From positions 372,001-436,000 of the forward strand of contig CAVUFC010000018.1 of NCBI GenBank assembly GCA_963740605.1: 64,000 nt of DNA, written 5' to 3'. Origin of the DNA: DASSUW01 sp963740605 (GTDB lineage: Bacteria; Actinomycetota; Thermoleophilia; Solirubrobacterales; Solirubrobacteraceae). A program made the position numbers and the translations under genes. Each line of letters begins with the position of its first letter. Positions within the stretch are counted from its first letter, which is position 1. The notes beneath the pieces were generated by a model. The model ran no database searches and was not told the DNA's origin. It saw only the letters and a program-made list of their open reading frames with translations. Below, piece after piece: positions 6,524-14,627 of the stretch.

Positions 6524-9118
6524 ATGGCGCAAAGCAACGGAGACTCGCCCCGGGAGCTGTTCCTGATCGACGGGAACTCGCTCGCGTACCGGGCATTCTT
6601 CGCGCTGCCGGAGTCGATCGCCACCTCCGACGGGCGGCCCACCAACGCGATCTTCGGCTTCGCGTCGATGCTCGTGAAGATCCTCACCGACTACGGCCAG
6701 GTGCCGACAGTCGTCGTCTGGGACGCGGGGATGTCGGGCCGCAAGGAGCTCTCCGCCGACTACAAGGCGCAGCGAAGCTCGCGCCCGGATCTGCTCAAGC
6801 AGCAGTGGCCGCACCTGCGCCCGCTGGTGGACGCGTTCGGCTACCGGAACATCTCCGTCGAGGGCTTCGAGGCCGACGACGTGATCGCCGCGCTGGTCGA
6901 GCAGGCGCGCGAGCGCAACATCCCCGTGATGGTCGTCACCGGCGACCGCGACGCCTACCAGCTGGTCGGTGACGGTGTGCGCATCATGACGACGTCGCGC
7001 GGCATCACGGACACCAAGGTCTACGACCGCGAGGGCGTCGTCGAGCGGTACGGCATCCCGCCCGAGCTGATCCCCGACTTCATCGGGCTCAAGGGTGACA
7101 CCAGCGACAACATCCCCGGCGTCCCCGGCATCGGCGACAAGACCGCTGCGGAGCTGTTGCAGCGCTTCGGCGACCTCGAGGGCGTCCTCGGCCACGTCGA
7201 CGACATCTCCGGCGCCAAGCGCAAGCAGAATCTGACCGACCACGCCGACGCCGCGCGGCTGTCCAAGCAGCTCGCGACGATGGTGCGCGACGTGCCGATC
7301 GACCTCGACCTCGAGGTCGAGTTCACGAAGGTGCCGGACCGCACGAACCTGCGCACGGTGTTCCGCGAGTGGGAGCTGCGCGACCCGCTGCGGCGGCTGG
7401 AGGAAGCCCTGTTCGCCGCGGAGGCGGAGGAGATCCCCCGCCCCGAGGCGGCCGAGGCGAAGACGGCCCCGGTCCGGACCGGCCCGGCATCCGGCATCCC
7501 GAAGCTCACCGGCGACGAGCTGTACCTGGTCGCCGTTCCGCCCGAGGCGCCGGAGGGCGAGCTGCTCCCGGTTAGCACGAAATGGCGGTTCGGCGCCTAC
7601 GCGGGCGGCGACTACGCGCTCGCGGGCGAAGTCGACGACCCGGCCGAGCTCGCCGCCGCCGCGGGCGACCGCCCGGTCGTCGCGCACGACGCGAAGGCGC
7701 TCGGCGACGTCCCGCAGAACCTCGTGTTCGACACCGAGCTCGCCGCCTATCTGCTCGACCCCGCGCGCCGCGGCTTCCCGCTGGACGAGCTGTGCGAGGA
7801 GCGCGGCCTGGCGGTCACGTCCGAGGACGAGCAGGCCACGCGCGCCGTGCTCATCCACGAGCTCGCCGCGCTCCAGCGCCCGACGCTCAACGAGCGCGGC
7901 CTGACCGACCTGATGACGGACATCGAGATCCCGCTCGTGCACGTGCTGCGGGAGACCGAGAAGGTCGGCATCAAGCTCGATACCAAGCGCTTGGAGGAGG
8001 CGGCGAGCCGCATCCGCGTCGACGCCGAGCAGCTCGAGCGCGATATCTGGGACCTCGCCGGCGAGGAATTCATGATCGGCTCGCCGCAGCAGCTCGCCGA
8101 GGTGCTGTTCGTCAAGCTCGGCCTGAGCCGCAAGCGCCGCGGCAAGACCGGCTTCAGCACCGACGCTCGCGTCCTGCAGGCGATCCGCGACGAGCACGAG
8201 ATCATCCCCAAGATCGAGCGCTGGCGGGAGCTGACGAAGCTCGTCCAGACCTACCTGGAGCCGCTGCCGGCCTGGATCGGCGACGACGGGCGCCTGCACA
8301 CGACGTTCCTGCAGGTCAACGCGGCGACCGGCCGCCTCGCGAGCATCAACCCGAATCTGCAGAACATCCCGATCCGGACCGAGACCGGCCGCGTGATCCG
8401 CTCCTGCTTCGTCGCCGAGCCCGGCAACGTGCTGATCTCGGTCGACTACGAGCAGGTGGAGCTGCGCGTGCTCGCCCACATCGCCAACGAGCAGGTGCTG
8501 CGCGACATCTTCCTGCGCGGCGAGGACGTGCATACCGAGACCGCGTCGAAGGTGTTCGAGCTGCCGCCCGAGAAGCTCGACGTCGGCATGCGCTCGAAGG
8601 CCAAGATGGTCAACTACGGCATCGTCTACGGCCTCTCCGCGTACGGGCTCGCCGATCGCCTGCAGATCGCGCAGGAGGAGGCGCAGGAGTTCATCGACCG
8701 CTACCTCGAGCGCTTCCCGGCAGTCGCCCAGTTCATGAGGGACGCCGTCGAGCAGGCCGAGCAGCACGGCTACGTGAGCACGCTGTTCGGGCGTCGTCGC
8801 CAGATCCCCGAGATCCGCGCGCGCAACTGGCAGACCCGCAAGCTCGGTGAACGCCTGGCCGTCAACTCGGTCATCCAGGGCACCGCAGCGGACATCATCA
8901 AGGTCGCGATGGTGCGCGCGCACCGCGCGCTCGCCGCCGAGGGCCTCAAGACCCGCCTGATCCTCCAGATCCACGACGAGCTGCTCGCCGAGGGGCCGGA
9001 GGAGGAGTCCGCGCAGGCGGCCGCGGTGATCGGACGCGAGATGGTCGCGGCCGCGGATCTGGACCCGCCGCTGGCGGTCGAGCCGGGCATCGGGCCGAAC
9101 TGGCTCGAGGCCAAGTAG
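6524..9118 (+). CDS. polA: DNA polymerase I
   Basis: 864 residues from the ATG at 6524, preceded by a CGAGGGG ribosome-binding site; the frame is open further upstream but carries no conserved sequence there. The N-terminal 5'-nuclease domain (about 8-300) has LIDGNSLAYRAFFALP, the acidic FEADDVIA and the helix-hairpin-helix GVPGIGDKTA. The middle 3'-5' exonuclease-like domain (about 320-480) appears degenerate; I see only a weak DTELAAYLLD. The polymerase domain has motif A VDYEQVELRVLAH, the O-helix RSKAKMVNYGIVYG and motif C QIHDELLAE. It fills repair gaps and removes Okazaki primers. It ends just before the convergent inhibitor gene. Confidence 0.97.
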   Translation: MAQSNGDSPRELFLIDGNSLAYRAFFALPESIATSDGRPTNAIFGFASMLVKILTDYGQVPTVVVWDAGMSGRKELSADYKAQRSSRPDLLKQQWPHLRPLVDAFGYRNISVEGFEADDVIAALVEQARERNIPVMVVTGDRDAYQLVGDGVRIMTTSRGITDTKVYDREGVVERYGIPPELIPDFIGLKGDTSDNIPGVPGIGDKTAAELLQRFGDLEGVLGHVDDISGAKRKQNLTDHADAARLSKQLATMVRDVPIDLDLEVEFTKVPDRTNLRTVFREWELRDPLRRLEEALFAAEAEEIPRPEAAEAKTAPVRTGPASGIPKLTGDELYLVAVPPEAPEGELLPVSTKWRFGAYAGGDYALAGEVDDPAELAAAAGDRPVVAHDAKALGDVPQNLVFDTELAAYLLDPARRGFPLDELCEERGLAVTSEDEQATRAVLIHELAALQRPTLNERGLTDLMTDIEIPLVHVLRETEKVGIKLDTKRLEEAASRIRVDAEQLERDIWDLAGEEFMIGSPQQLAEVLFVKLGLSRKRRGKTGFSTDARVLQAIRDEHEIIPKIERWRELTKLVQTYLEPLPAWIGDDGRLHTTFLQVNAATGRLASINPNLQNIPIRTETGRVIRSCFVAEPGNVLISVDYEQVELRVLAHIANEQVLRDIFLRGEDVHTETASKVFELPPEKLDVGMRSKAKMVNYGIVYGLSAYGLADRLQIAQEEAQEFIDRYLERFPAVAQFMRDAVEQAEQHGYVSTLFGRRRQIPEIRARNWQTRKLGERLAVNSVIQGTAADIIKVAMVRAHRALAAEGLKTRLILQIHDELLAEGPEEESAQAAAVIGREMVAAADLDPPLAVEPGIGPNWLEAK

Positions 9119-9119
9119 C

Positions 9120-9139
9120 CGCTCAGCCGGTTCTGAGCG
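9120..9139. terminator. Short hairpin at convergent polA / inhibitor gene ends
   Basis: CGCTCAG (9120-9126), loop CCGGTT, CTGAGCG (9133-9139): a 7-bp perfect stem immediately after the polA stop. It overlaps the 3' end of the convergent minus-strand gene. No T tract follows, so a terminator role is only suggested by position. Confidence 0.35.
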
Positions 9140-9434
9140 AGACGGCGTAGCGGTCGATCACGCCCTCGTCGCCGAGCCACGGGCGCGTCTGACGCAGCCT
9201 GAGCACCCCGCCGTCGCCCGGCTCGATCACGAACACGTGCTGGGAGGTGGCGCCGATGCCGGGTCCGGCATGCTCGTAACGCTCGTTGACGAGCCGGGCG
9301 CCGGGTGGCAGCTCCTCGACCTGCCACGTGTAGCCGGTGCCGCCGATCTCCGCGAGCGCGACGACGACACGGTCGCCGGCCGTCACGTCCACCGTGCGCC
9401 CCGCGTCCGCTGGGCCGAGGTGATGTTCGGTCAC
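9123..9434 (-). CDS. Chagasin-type (I42 family) protease inhibitor
   Basis: 103 residues using the GTG start at 9434; longer in-frame extensions have no similarity to the family. The three chagasin loops can be recognised: IGGTGYTW (usual NPTTGY-like L4 loop), a Gly-rich middle loop around GIGATSQHVF, and QTRPWLGD (RPW loop). The family inhibits papain-like cysteine proteases. Most I42 proteins are exported, but this one has no signal peptide with the chosen start, so it would act in the cytosol. It stands alone, divergent from the META-domain lipoprotein gene. Confidence 0.78.
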   Translation of the reverse strand: MTEHHLGPADAGRTVDVTAGDRVVVALAEIGGTGYTWQVEELPPGARLVNERYEHAGPGIGATSQHVFVIEPGDGGVLRLRQTRPWLGDEGVIDRYAVSLRTG

Positions 9435-9486
9435 GTTCGGATCATGATCACCACACGCAAGCGAAGGTGGTAGTGATTTGTGACGC

Positions 9487-10215
9487 GTGCGCCGGCTCCT
9501 GCTCCTACTCGGTCTTGCAGTCGCTTCCGGATGCGGCGACGATGGCGGCACCGGCGCGGCCGCAAAGCCGGCAACGATCGAAGGCGTCCCGTGGGCCTTG
9601 ACGTCCGGCCCGAGCGCGACATTCACGCACGGCACGGTGGCGGGCTCCACGGGCTGCAACCGGTACACGGGCTCGTACACCCTCGACGGCGATGCGCTCG
9701 AGATCGGCCGCGTGGCCACCACCCAGATGGCTTGCCCGCCGCCCGAGGACAAGATCGAACGCCAGTACCTGGCGGCGCTCGATCGCGTCGCTGCCTGGCA
9801 TCGCACCGCTGACGAGCTCGTGCTCTCGGACGCGGACGGAAAGGAGCTCCTCCGGTTCCACGTGCTCTCGATCACGGGCGCTTGGTCGGCGACGGCGTTC
9901 CTCCAGCACGACGCCGTCTCCAGCCCGTTGCTGGGAACGCAGGTCACCGCCGACTTCGGCTCTGACGGGAAGCTCACAGGCTCAGCCGGCTGCAACACCT
10001 ACGAGGCGACGTACACGGCCGACCGCGGCACCATCACGATCGACCAGCCCGCCGCGACCGAGAAGGCGTGCGCCGACCCGCCCGGGATCATGGAGCAGGA
10101 GCAGGCCTACCTGTCCGCGCTGCCGCTGGCGGTGAAGTACCGCGTCGAAGGTTCGAAGCTGTCGCTGCTGACCGCTCAGGGCACGTATGTCGCCACGTAT
10201 CAGCGCGCGCCGTGA
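9487..10215 (+). CDS. Lipoprotein with two META (HslJ-like) domains
   Basis: 242 residues from a GTG start. A short signal peptide ends in the lipobox VASGC (Cys16), so the protein should be anchored to the outer face of the membrane. Two META domains follow in tandem (about 30-125 and 135-240). Each has the family core of a Gly-Cys-Asn motif: STGCNRYTGSY and SAGCNTYEATY, followed by VATTQMACPP and PAATEKACADP. HslJ-type META proteins are linked to stress or drug resistance in some bacteria, but the biochemical role is unknown. The paired Cys in each domain may form disulfides. Confidence 0.85.
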   Translation: MRRLLLLLGLAVASGCGDDGGTGAAAKPATIEGVPWALTSGPSATFTHGTVAGSTGCNRYTGSYTLDGDALEIGRVATTQMACPPPEDKIERQYLAALDRVAAWHRTADELVLSDADGKELLRFHVLSITGAWSATAFLQHDAVSSPLLGTQVTADFGSDGKLTGSAGCNTYEATYTADRGTITIDQPAATEKACADPPGIMEQEQAYLSALPLAVKYRVEGSKLSLLTAQGTYVATYQRAP

Positions 10216-10227
10216 CCGCGGTCGCCG

Positions 10228-10647
10228 TCAGGCGCTGCGCGTGATGGCGGGGGACTCCCCGCCCGCGAGCTCCTGAAAGTCCGGCAGCGTCTTCAGCACG
10301 TCCTCGGCGCCGGCCGGCGCGTAGATCGCGAGGATCACCATCGGCTCGTAGCTCGTGTTGATCGTCGAGTGGAACGCGCCCTTCGGGATGAACACCGTGT
10401 CGCCCGGGCTGACCTTCTGTGTCGCGCTATCGTCGACCATCTGGTCGCCCTCGCCGGCGAGGATGTAGAGGATCTCGTCCGCGTCGGGGTGGTTGTGGCG
10501 GTCGTGGCCCTTACCCGGGAGCAGGATCACATGCATCATCGAGACGCCCGTGCCTTCGGTGTTCTCGCCGGCGACGAGTGGTTTGATGACACCCCAGTCG
10601 AACGTCCACGTGGGGATCGAGGCGGGGTCGACGAACTTGGACGGCAC
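10228..10647 (-). CDS. Cupin-domain protein
   Basis: 139 residues forming a single cupin barrel. Motif 1 is HDRHNHPDADEILYILAGEG with the metal ligands His-His-Glu, and motif 2 is PGDTVFIPKGAFHST with the last His. It probably binds a divalent metal. It is the last gene of a minus-strand operon, 9 bases after the TIM-barrel protein and behind the Tm-1-like protein. The constant partnership suggests it handles the same unknown small molecule. Whether it is an enzyme (dioxygenase, isomerase) or a binding protein cannot be told. Confidence 0.82.
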   Translation of the reverse strand: MPSKFVDPASIPTWTFDWGVIKPLVAGENTEGTGVSMMHVILLPGKGHDRHNHPDADEILYILAGEGDQMVDDSATQKVSPGDTVFIPKGAFHSTINTSYEPMVILAIYAPAGAEDVLKTLPDFQELAGGESPAITRSA

Positions 10648-10656
10648 AAAGACTCC

Positions 10657-11478
10657 TTAGCTCGACAGCGCCTTGAAGCGCTTCATGTTCTCGGTCATGG
10701 CCACCTCGGTGGGCAGCCGCTCCATGCTCGATGCGCCGAAGAAGCCGACGATGCCCTCGGTGCGGTCCAGCACGTACTGCGCGTCGTCGGGCTCGGCCAG
10801 CGGCCCGCCGTGGCAGAGCACCATCACGTCGGCGTTCACGCGCACGGCCGCGTCGCGCATCGCCTGGATCTCCTCGACGCACTCGTCGAGCGTCTTGGCG
10901 GTGTGCGCGCCGATCGTGCCCTTGGTCGTGAGGCCCATATGCGGCACCAGCACATCTGCGCCCGCCTCGGTCATCGCGACCGCGTCGTCGGGGTTGAAGA
11001 CGTACGGCGAGCACAGCAGGCCGAGCGCCTTCGCCTGGCGGATCATGTCGACCTCGAGCCCGTAGCCCATCCCGGTCTCCTCGAGGTTGGCGCGGAACGT
11101 GCCGTCGATCAGCCCGACGGTGGGGAAGTTCTGCACGCCCGCGAACCCGGCGTCGAGCACCTGACGCAGGAAGACGTCCATCAGGCGGAACGGGTCGGTG
11201 CCGCAGACGCCGGCGAGCACGGGCGTGTCGCGGACGATCGGCAGCACCTCATGACCCATCTCGAGCACGATCGCATTGGCGTCGCCGTACGGCATCAGGC
11301 CGGCGAGCGACCCGCGTCCCGCCATCCGATACCGGCCGGAGTTGTAGATGATGATCAGGTCCGTGCCGCCGGCCTCGGCGCACTTGGCCGACAGGCCCGT
11401 GCCGGCGCCGGCACCGATGATCACGCCGCCGGAGTCGAGCGTCGCGCGCAGCTTCGCGCGTGCCTCGTCGCCGGTCAT
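10657..11478 (-). CDS. Phosphoenolpyruvate-hydrolase-family TIM-barrel protein
   Basis: 273 residues, normal for this family of phosphoenolpyruvate mutase-like TIM barrels. Recognisable segments are GAGAGTGLSAKCAEAGGTDLIIIYNSGRYRMAGRGSL near the N-terminus (residues about 22-58), VLAGVCGTDPF, GVQNFPTVGLIDG and VLVPHMGLTTKGTIG. The ATG overlaps the stop of the Tm-1-like gene by four bases, so the two are coupled. In plants and fungi this domain is the C-terminal half of Tm-1-type proteins. The reaction is not established despite the name. Confidence 0.85.
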   Translation of the reverse strand: MTGDEARAKLRATLDSGGVIIGAGAGTGLSAKCAEAGGTDLIIIYNSGRYRMAGRGSLAGLMPYGDANAIVLEMGHEVLPIVRDTPVLAGVCGTDPFRLMDVFLRQVLDAGFAGVQNFPTVGLIDGTFRANLEETGMGYGLEVDMIRQAKALGLLCSPYVFNPDDAVAMTEAGADVLVPHMGLTTKGTIGAHTAKTLDECVEEIQAMRDAAVRVNADVMVLCHGGPLAEPDDAQYVLDRTEGIVGFFGASSMERLPTEVAMTENMKRFKALSS

Positions 11479-12683
11479 GACTTCATGTACTCGTCGAGCT
11501 TGTCGGCCATCGCGTCGGCGAACTCCGGATCGTTGACGTTGTGGTCCATCTCGATCAGCTCGACGTTGTTGCCAATTTCGTCGCGCAGCACCTGGAACAG
11601 CGCCGCGTCGGCCTCGGCATCGTGGAACGGCTGCCCCTCGGCGTCGATCATCGAGACGCCCTTAAGCGGGATGAACAGCGCGGTCTTGCCGGTCGCCGCC
11701 GACAACTTGCGCGCGATCTGGCGCCCGAGCTCGACCATCTCGTCCTTGGTCGTGCGCATCAGCGTGATCGACGGATTGTGCACGTACAGGTTGCGGCTCT
11801 CGAACTGCGGCGGAACCGTCGCGCGGGCGCCGAAGTTGACCATGTCGAGCGCGCCCAAGGACACCACCTGGGGGAGCCCCAGCCGCCCCGCCGCCTCGAG
11901 CCGGTCCGGCCCCGCCGACAGCACACCGCCGACGAGCTCGTCGCACAGCTCGGTGGTGGTGACGTCGAGCACGCCCTGCAGGAAGCCGGAGTCCATCAGG
12001 CCCTCCATCGCCTTCCCGCCGGCGCCGGTGGCGTGGAACGTGAGCACCTCGTAGCCGCGCGCCTCGAGCCGCTCGCGCGCGTGGGTCACGCACGGCGTGG
12101 TCACCCCGAACATCGACGCGCCGAGCAGCGGCTTGGTGTCGTCGAGCTCGACCTCCGGCGCCTGGATCATGCCCGCCATCGCGGCCGCCGCGTTGGCGAG
12201 GATCCTCGCCGAGATCGAGTTGACGCCCGCGACGTCGGTGACCGAGGCCATCATCGTCATGTCGCTCGCGCCGACGTAGTCGGCCGTGTTGCCGGCCGCC
12301 ATCGTCGACACCATCAGCTTCGGCACGCCGACGGGGAGCGCCTGCATCGCGCGCGTGGCGATCGCGGTGTTGCCCGAGCCGCCGGCTCCGAGCACGCCGC
12401 CGATCTTCCCCTCCGCGTAGAGCCGCCGCGCGAGCGCCTCGGCGGCCTCCGCCATCGCGGTCACGGCGGCGCCGCGGTCACCCGCCTCGGCGAGCGCGCG
12501 CGGGTCCACGCCGGTCTCGCTGGCGACGTGCAGGTCCGGCTCGGCGCCGGCGGGCTCGTTGACGCCCGCGTCGGCCAGGATCGTGTCGACCCCGTGTGCG
12601 CGCAGCCGGTCGCGCAAGTAGGCGTACTCGGCCCCCTTGGTGTCGAGCGTGCCGACCAGCAGGACAGTCTTCGACCCCTCCAC
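11475..12683 (-). CDS. Tm-1-like ATP-binding protein (UPF0261)
   Basis: 402 residues. The N-terminus has VLLVGTLDTKGAEYAYLRDR, the hallmark of UPF0261. Further on, LGAGGSGNTAIATRAMQALPVGVPKLMVSTMAAG and FHATGAGGKAMEGLMDSG match the two halves of the family fold. Tomato Tm-1, an inhibitor of tobamovirus replication, has this domain fused to a TIM barrel; here the barrel is the next, coupled gene. The bacterial function is unknown. It is the first gene after the LysR regulator (42-base gap), followed by the barrel and cupin genes. Confidence 0.87.
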   Translation of the reverse strand: MEGSKTVLLVGTLDTKGAEYAYLRDRLRAHGVDTILADAGVNEPAGAEPDLHVASETGVDPRALAEAGDRGAAVTAMAEAAEALARRLYAEGKIGGVLGAGGSGNTAIATRAMQALPVGVPKLMVSTMAAGNTADYVGASDMTMMASVTDVAGVNSISARILANAAAAMAGMIQAPEVELDDTKPLLGASMFGVTTPCVTHARERLEARGYEVLTFHATGAGGKAMEGLMDSGFLQGVLDVTTTELCDELVGGVLSAGPDRLEAAGRLGLPQVVSLGALDMVNFGARATVPPQFESRNLYVHNPSITLMRTTKDEMVELGRQIARKLSAATGKTALFIPLKGVSMIDAEGQPFHDAEADAALFQVLRDEIGNNVELIEMDHNVNDPEFADAMADKLDEYMKS

Positions 12684-12725
12684 CGCACTCCTCTCCTCGT
12701 CGAGTCGCGGCCGACCCTACCGCAG

Positions 12726-13601
12726 CTACGCGGCGGCGGAAAGCGTTCTCCGCGTGGTCGCCTGCCACAGCGCGGCGCGCAGCGGCTGGGCGAGTGCGCG
12801 GTGCTCCGGGGCGAGCAGCAGCCACAGCGTGGAGGCGACAGTGGCGGCGAGGGGACCGTGCGCCACCTGCCGCAGGCCGTCGCCGCCGGCGGCCAGCAGC
12901 GCGTAGCCGAGGCCATTGCGGACGGCGCCCTGGACGCCGGTGAGGTGCGCGCTCTCGGCCGTCAGCGTCGGCTCGATGCCGAGCTGGTGCAGGCGGGCGA
13001 GCGCGAGCTCGCGCAGACCGCACGGCGGGTCGTAGGCGACGAGGGGGAACGGCTCCGGCAGGGCGGGCGCGGCGGCCAGTGCGGGCGTCGCCCACCAGCG
13101 CAGCGTGAGCGTGCCGATCTCGAGGGCATCCCGGGTGTCACCGGGGTCGATCACGACGGCGGCGTCGACCTCGCCGCGGCGCAGCCGGTCGACCAGCTCG
13201 AGTGAGCGGTCGACACGCAGCTGCACGGGCCGGCCGGCGAGCTGCTCGCGCACGACGCCGAGCAGGTCCGGCAGGACCGGGTCGACGAGGTTCTCGATCA
13301 TGCCGAGCACGAATGGGCCGGCGTCGCCGTGGTCGCGCTGCAGACGCGTCACCGCGCGGTCATGGGCGGCGAGCACGTCGGCGAGCTCGGCGGCGGCGCG
13401 CTCGCCGAACGGCGTCAGTTGGACGCCACGCCCGCTGCGCTCGAACAGCGGCTCGCCGAGCTGCTCCTCGAGGCGCCGGATGTGCCGGCTGACCGCGGGC
13501 TGGGTGAGGTGCAGCGCATCGGCGGCGCGGTGGTAGCCGCCGAAGCGGACGATCGCCAGGAAGGAGCGGAGGTGGGCGGGATCCAGGTCCACGTCTCGCA
13601 T
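12726..13601 (-). CDS. LysR-family transcriptional regulator
   Basis: 291 residues from the ATG at 13601; the frame stays open upstream, but MRDVDLDPAHLRSFLAIVRF is the normal LysR N-terminus. The winged-helix domain (about 8-66) contains AADALHLTQPAVSRHIRRLE, the recognition helix. The effector domain (about 90-290) is the usual two-lobed type (GPFVLGMIENLVDPVLPDLL). It is transcribed away from an EamA exporter and towards the Tm-1-like operon. It could control either or both through the shared 104-base promoter region, which contains two palindromes. Confidence 0.92.
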   Translation of the reverse strand: MRDVDLDPAHLRSFLAIVRFGGYHRAADALHLTQPAVSRHIRRLEEQLGEPLFERSGRGVQLTPFGERAAAELADVLAAHDRAVTRLQRDHGDAGPFVLGMIENLVDPVLPDLLGVVREQLAGRPVQLRVDRSLELVDRLRRGEVDAAVVIDPGDTRDALEIGTLTLRWWATPALAAAPALPEPFPLVAYDPPCGLRELALARLHQLGIEPTLTAESAHLTGVQGAVRNGLGYALLAAGGDGLRQVAHGPLAATVASTLWLLLAPEHRALAQPLRAALWQATTRRTLSAAA

Positions 13602-13638
13602 GGTCGCGCGCCGGTGCGTTGCACGCAAGGGATCGATC

Positions 13639-13668
13639 ACGGATCCGTATCGATTACGCACAGGTGCG
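13639..13668. promoter_or_regulatory. Two palindromes between LysR and EamA genes (candidate operator)
   Basis: ACGGATCCGT (13639-13648) is a perfect 10-base palindrome flanked by ATCGAT on both sides. Nine bases on, CGCAC-AG-GTGCG (13657-13668) is a second dyad. Both lie in the 104-base divergent promoter region, where LysR proteins normally bind. The exact T-N11-A LysR box is not evident, so the assignment rests on position and symmetry. Confidence 0.45.
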
Positions 13669-13705
13669 ATTGATCGCGGCTCGCGCGACGGGCACCGTGC
13701 ATCCC

Positions 13706-14608
13706 ATGTCCGACCGCCTCTTCCTGCCGATCTTCATCCTCCTCTGGAGCTCCGGCTACGTCGTCGGCGCGCTGGCGATCGAGGTGGCCGATCCGCTCCC
13801 GCTGCTCGCTGTGCGATTCACGCTGGCCTCGCTCGTGCTCGTGCCGCTCGCACTACGCCACGGGCGCTGGCGCGGCGCGCCGCTCGGGAAGCTGGCGGTC
13901 GTCGGCCTGCTGCTGCAGGTCGTCCAGTTCGCCGGGATCTACGGCGGGTTCGCGCTCGGCGTGCCGGCCGGTCTGTCGGCGCTGGTCATGCTCGGGCTCG
14001 CGCCGCTCGTCACAACCGGCCTCGCGATCGGCAGCGGCCAGGAGCGCGGCGACCTGCGGCTCTGGAGCGGCCTTGCCATCGGCGTCGTGGGTGTCGCATT
14101 GAGCCTGGCGCCGGAGCTCGGTGACGCACGCGTCGGCGTCGGCGTGCTCCTCACGCTCGCCGGCATGCTCGGGCTGGCAGGCGGCACCGTGCTGCAGAAG
14201 CGCTGGGTCGGCGCTGCCGACATGCGCGTGTCCGCCGCGGCCCAGAACGCGACCGCCGGCATCATCGTGGTGCCGCTCGCTGTGACGTTCGGCGGCCACG
14301 TCGAGATGGGCACGCAGTTCGTGCTCTCGGTCGCCTGGATCGCCTGGGGCATGGGCATCATCAGCCTGCTCGCGCTCGTCTCGGTGCTCCGTCACCACGC
14401 CGCCAGCGCCGTCGCCGCGCTGCTGCTCGTGGTGCCGGCGGTGACGGCGATCGCGTCGGCGATCGCGCTCGGTGATCCGCTGCATCCGGCGACGCTCGCC
14501 GGGATGCTCGTGGCGATGCTCGGCGTCGGCGCGGTACTGCGGCGTGAGACGGCCGTCAAGGCACCGCCTGCGCCGCATCGGTTGCACGCGGTCACGCTGG
14601 CGTCGTAG
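13706..14608 (+). CDS. EamA-family (drug/metabolite) transporter
   Basis: 300 residues from the ATG at 13706 (MSDRLFLPIFILLWSSGYVVG), which is the usual EamA start; frame upstream of it is not conserved. About ten hydrophobic segments arranged as two EamA halves. The first half begins with LLWSSGYVVGALAIEVADPLP and the second with LTLAGMLGLAGGTVLQKRW. Members export amino acids, purines or other metabolites across the inner membrane. It is divergent from a LysR gene, a classic arrangement for regulated exporters, but the substrate is unknown. Confidence 0.9.
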   Translation: MSDRLFLPIFILLWSSGYVVGALAIEVADPLPLLAVRFTLASLVLVPLALRHGRWRGAPLGKLAVVGLLLQVVQFAGIYGGFALGVPAGLSALVMLGLAPLVTTGLAIGSGQERGDLRLWSGLAIGVVGVALSLAPELGDARVGVGVLLTLAGMLGLAGGTVLQKRWVGAADMRVSAAAQNATAGIIVVPLAVTFGGHVEMGTQFVLSVAWIAWGMGIISLLALVSVLRHHAASAVAALLLVVPAVTAIASAIALGDPLHPATLAGMLVAMLGVGAVLRRETAVKAPPAPHRLHAVTLAS

Positions 14609-14627
14609 CGCTGGTACGGTCGCATGC

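Noticed and set aside
6509..8974. A very long open frame (over 800 codons) antisense to polA, and similar long frames opposite other genes (for example 20224-21870 and 22451-24775 minus, 10369-12054 plus).
   Set aside because: Such frames are expected opposite GC-rich codons. Their translations are Arg/Ala/Val/Gly/Leu-rich without domain motifs, while the other strand codes recognised enzymes.
9440..9449. GATCATGATC palindrome in the short gap between the inhibitor and META lipoprotein genes, considered as an operator.
   Set aside because: Ten bases built from two overlapping common palindromes is weak evidence, and no regulator gene is adjacent.
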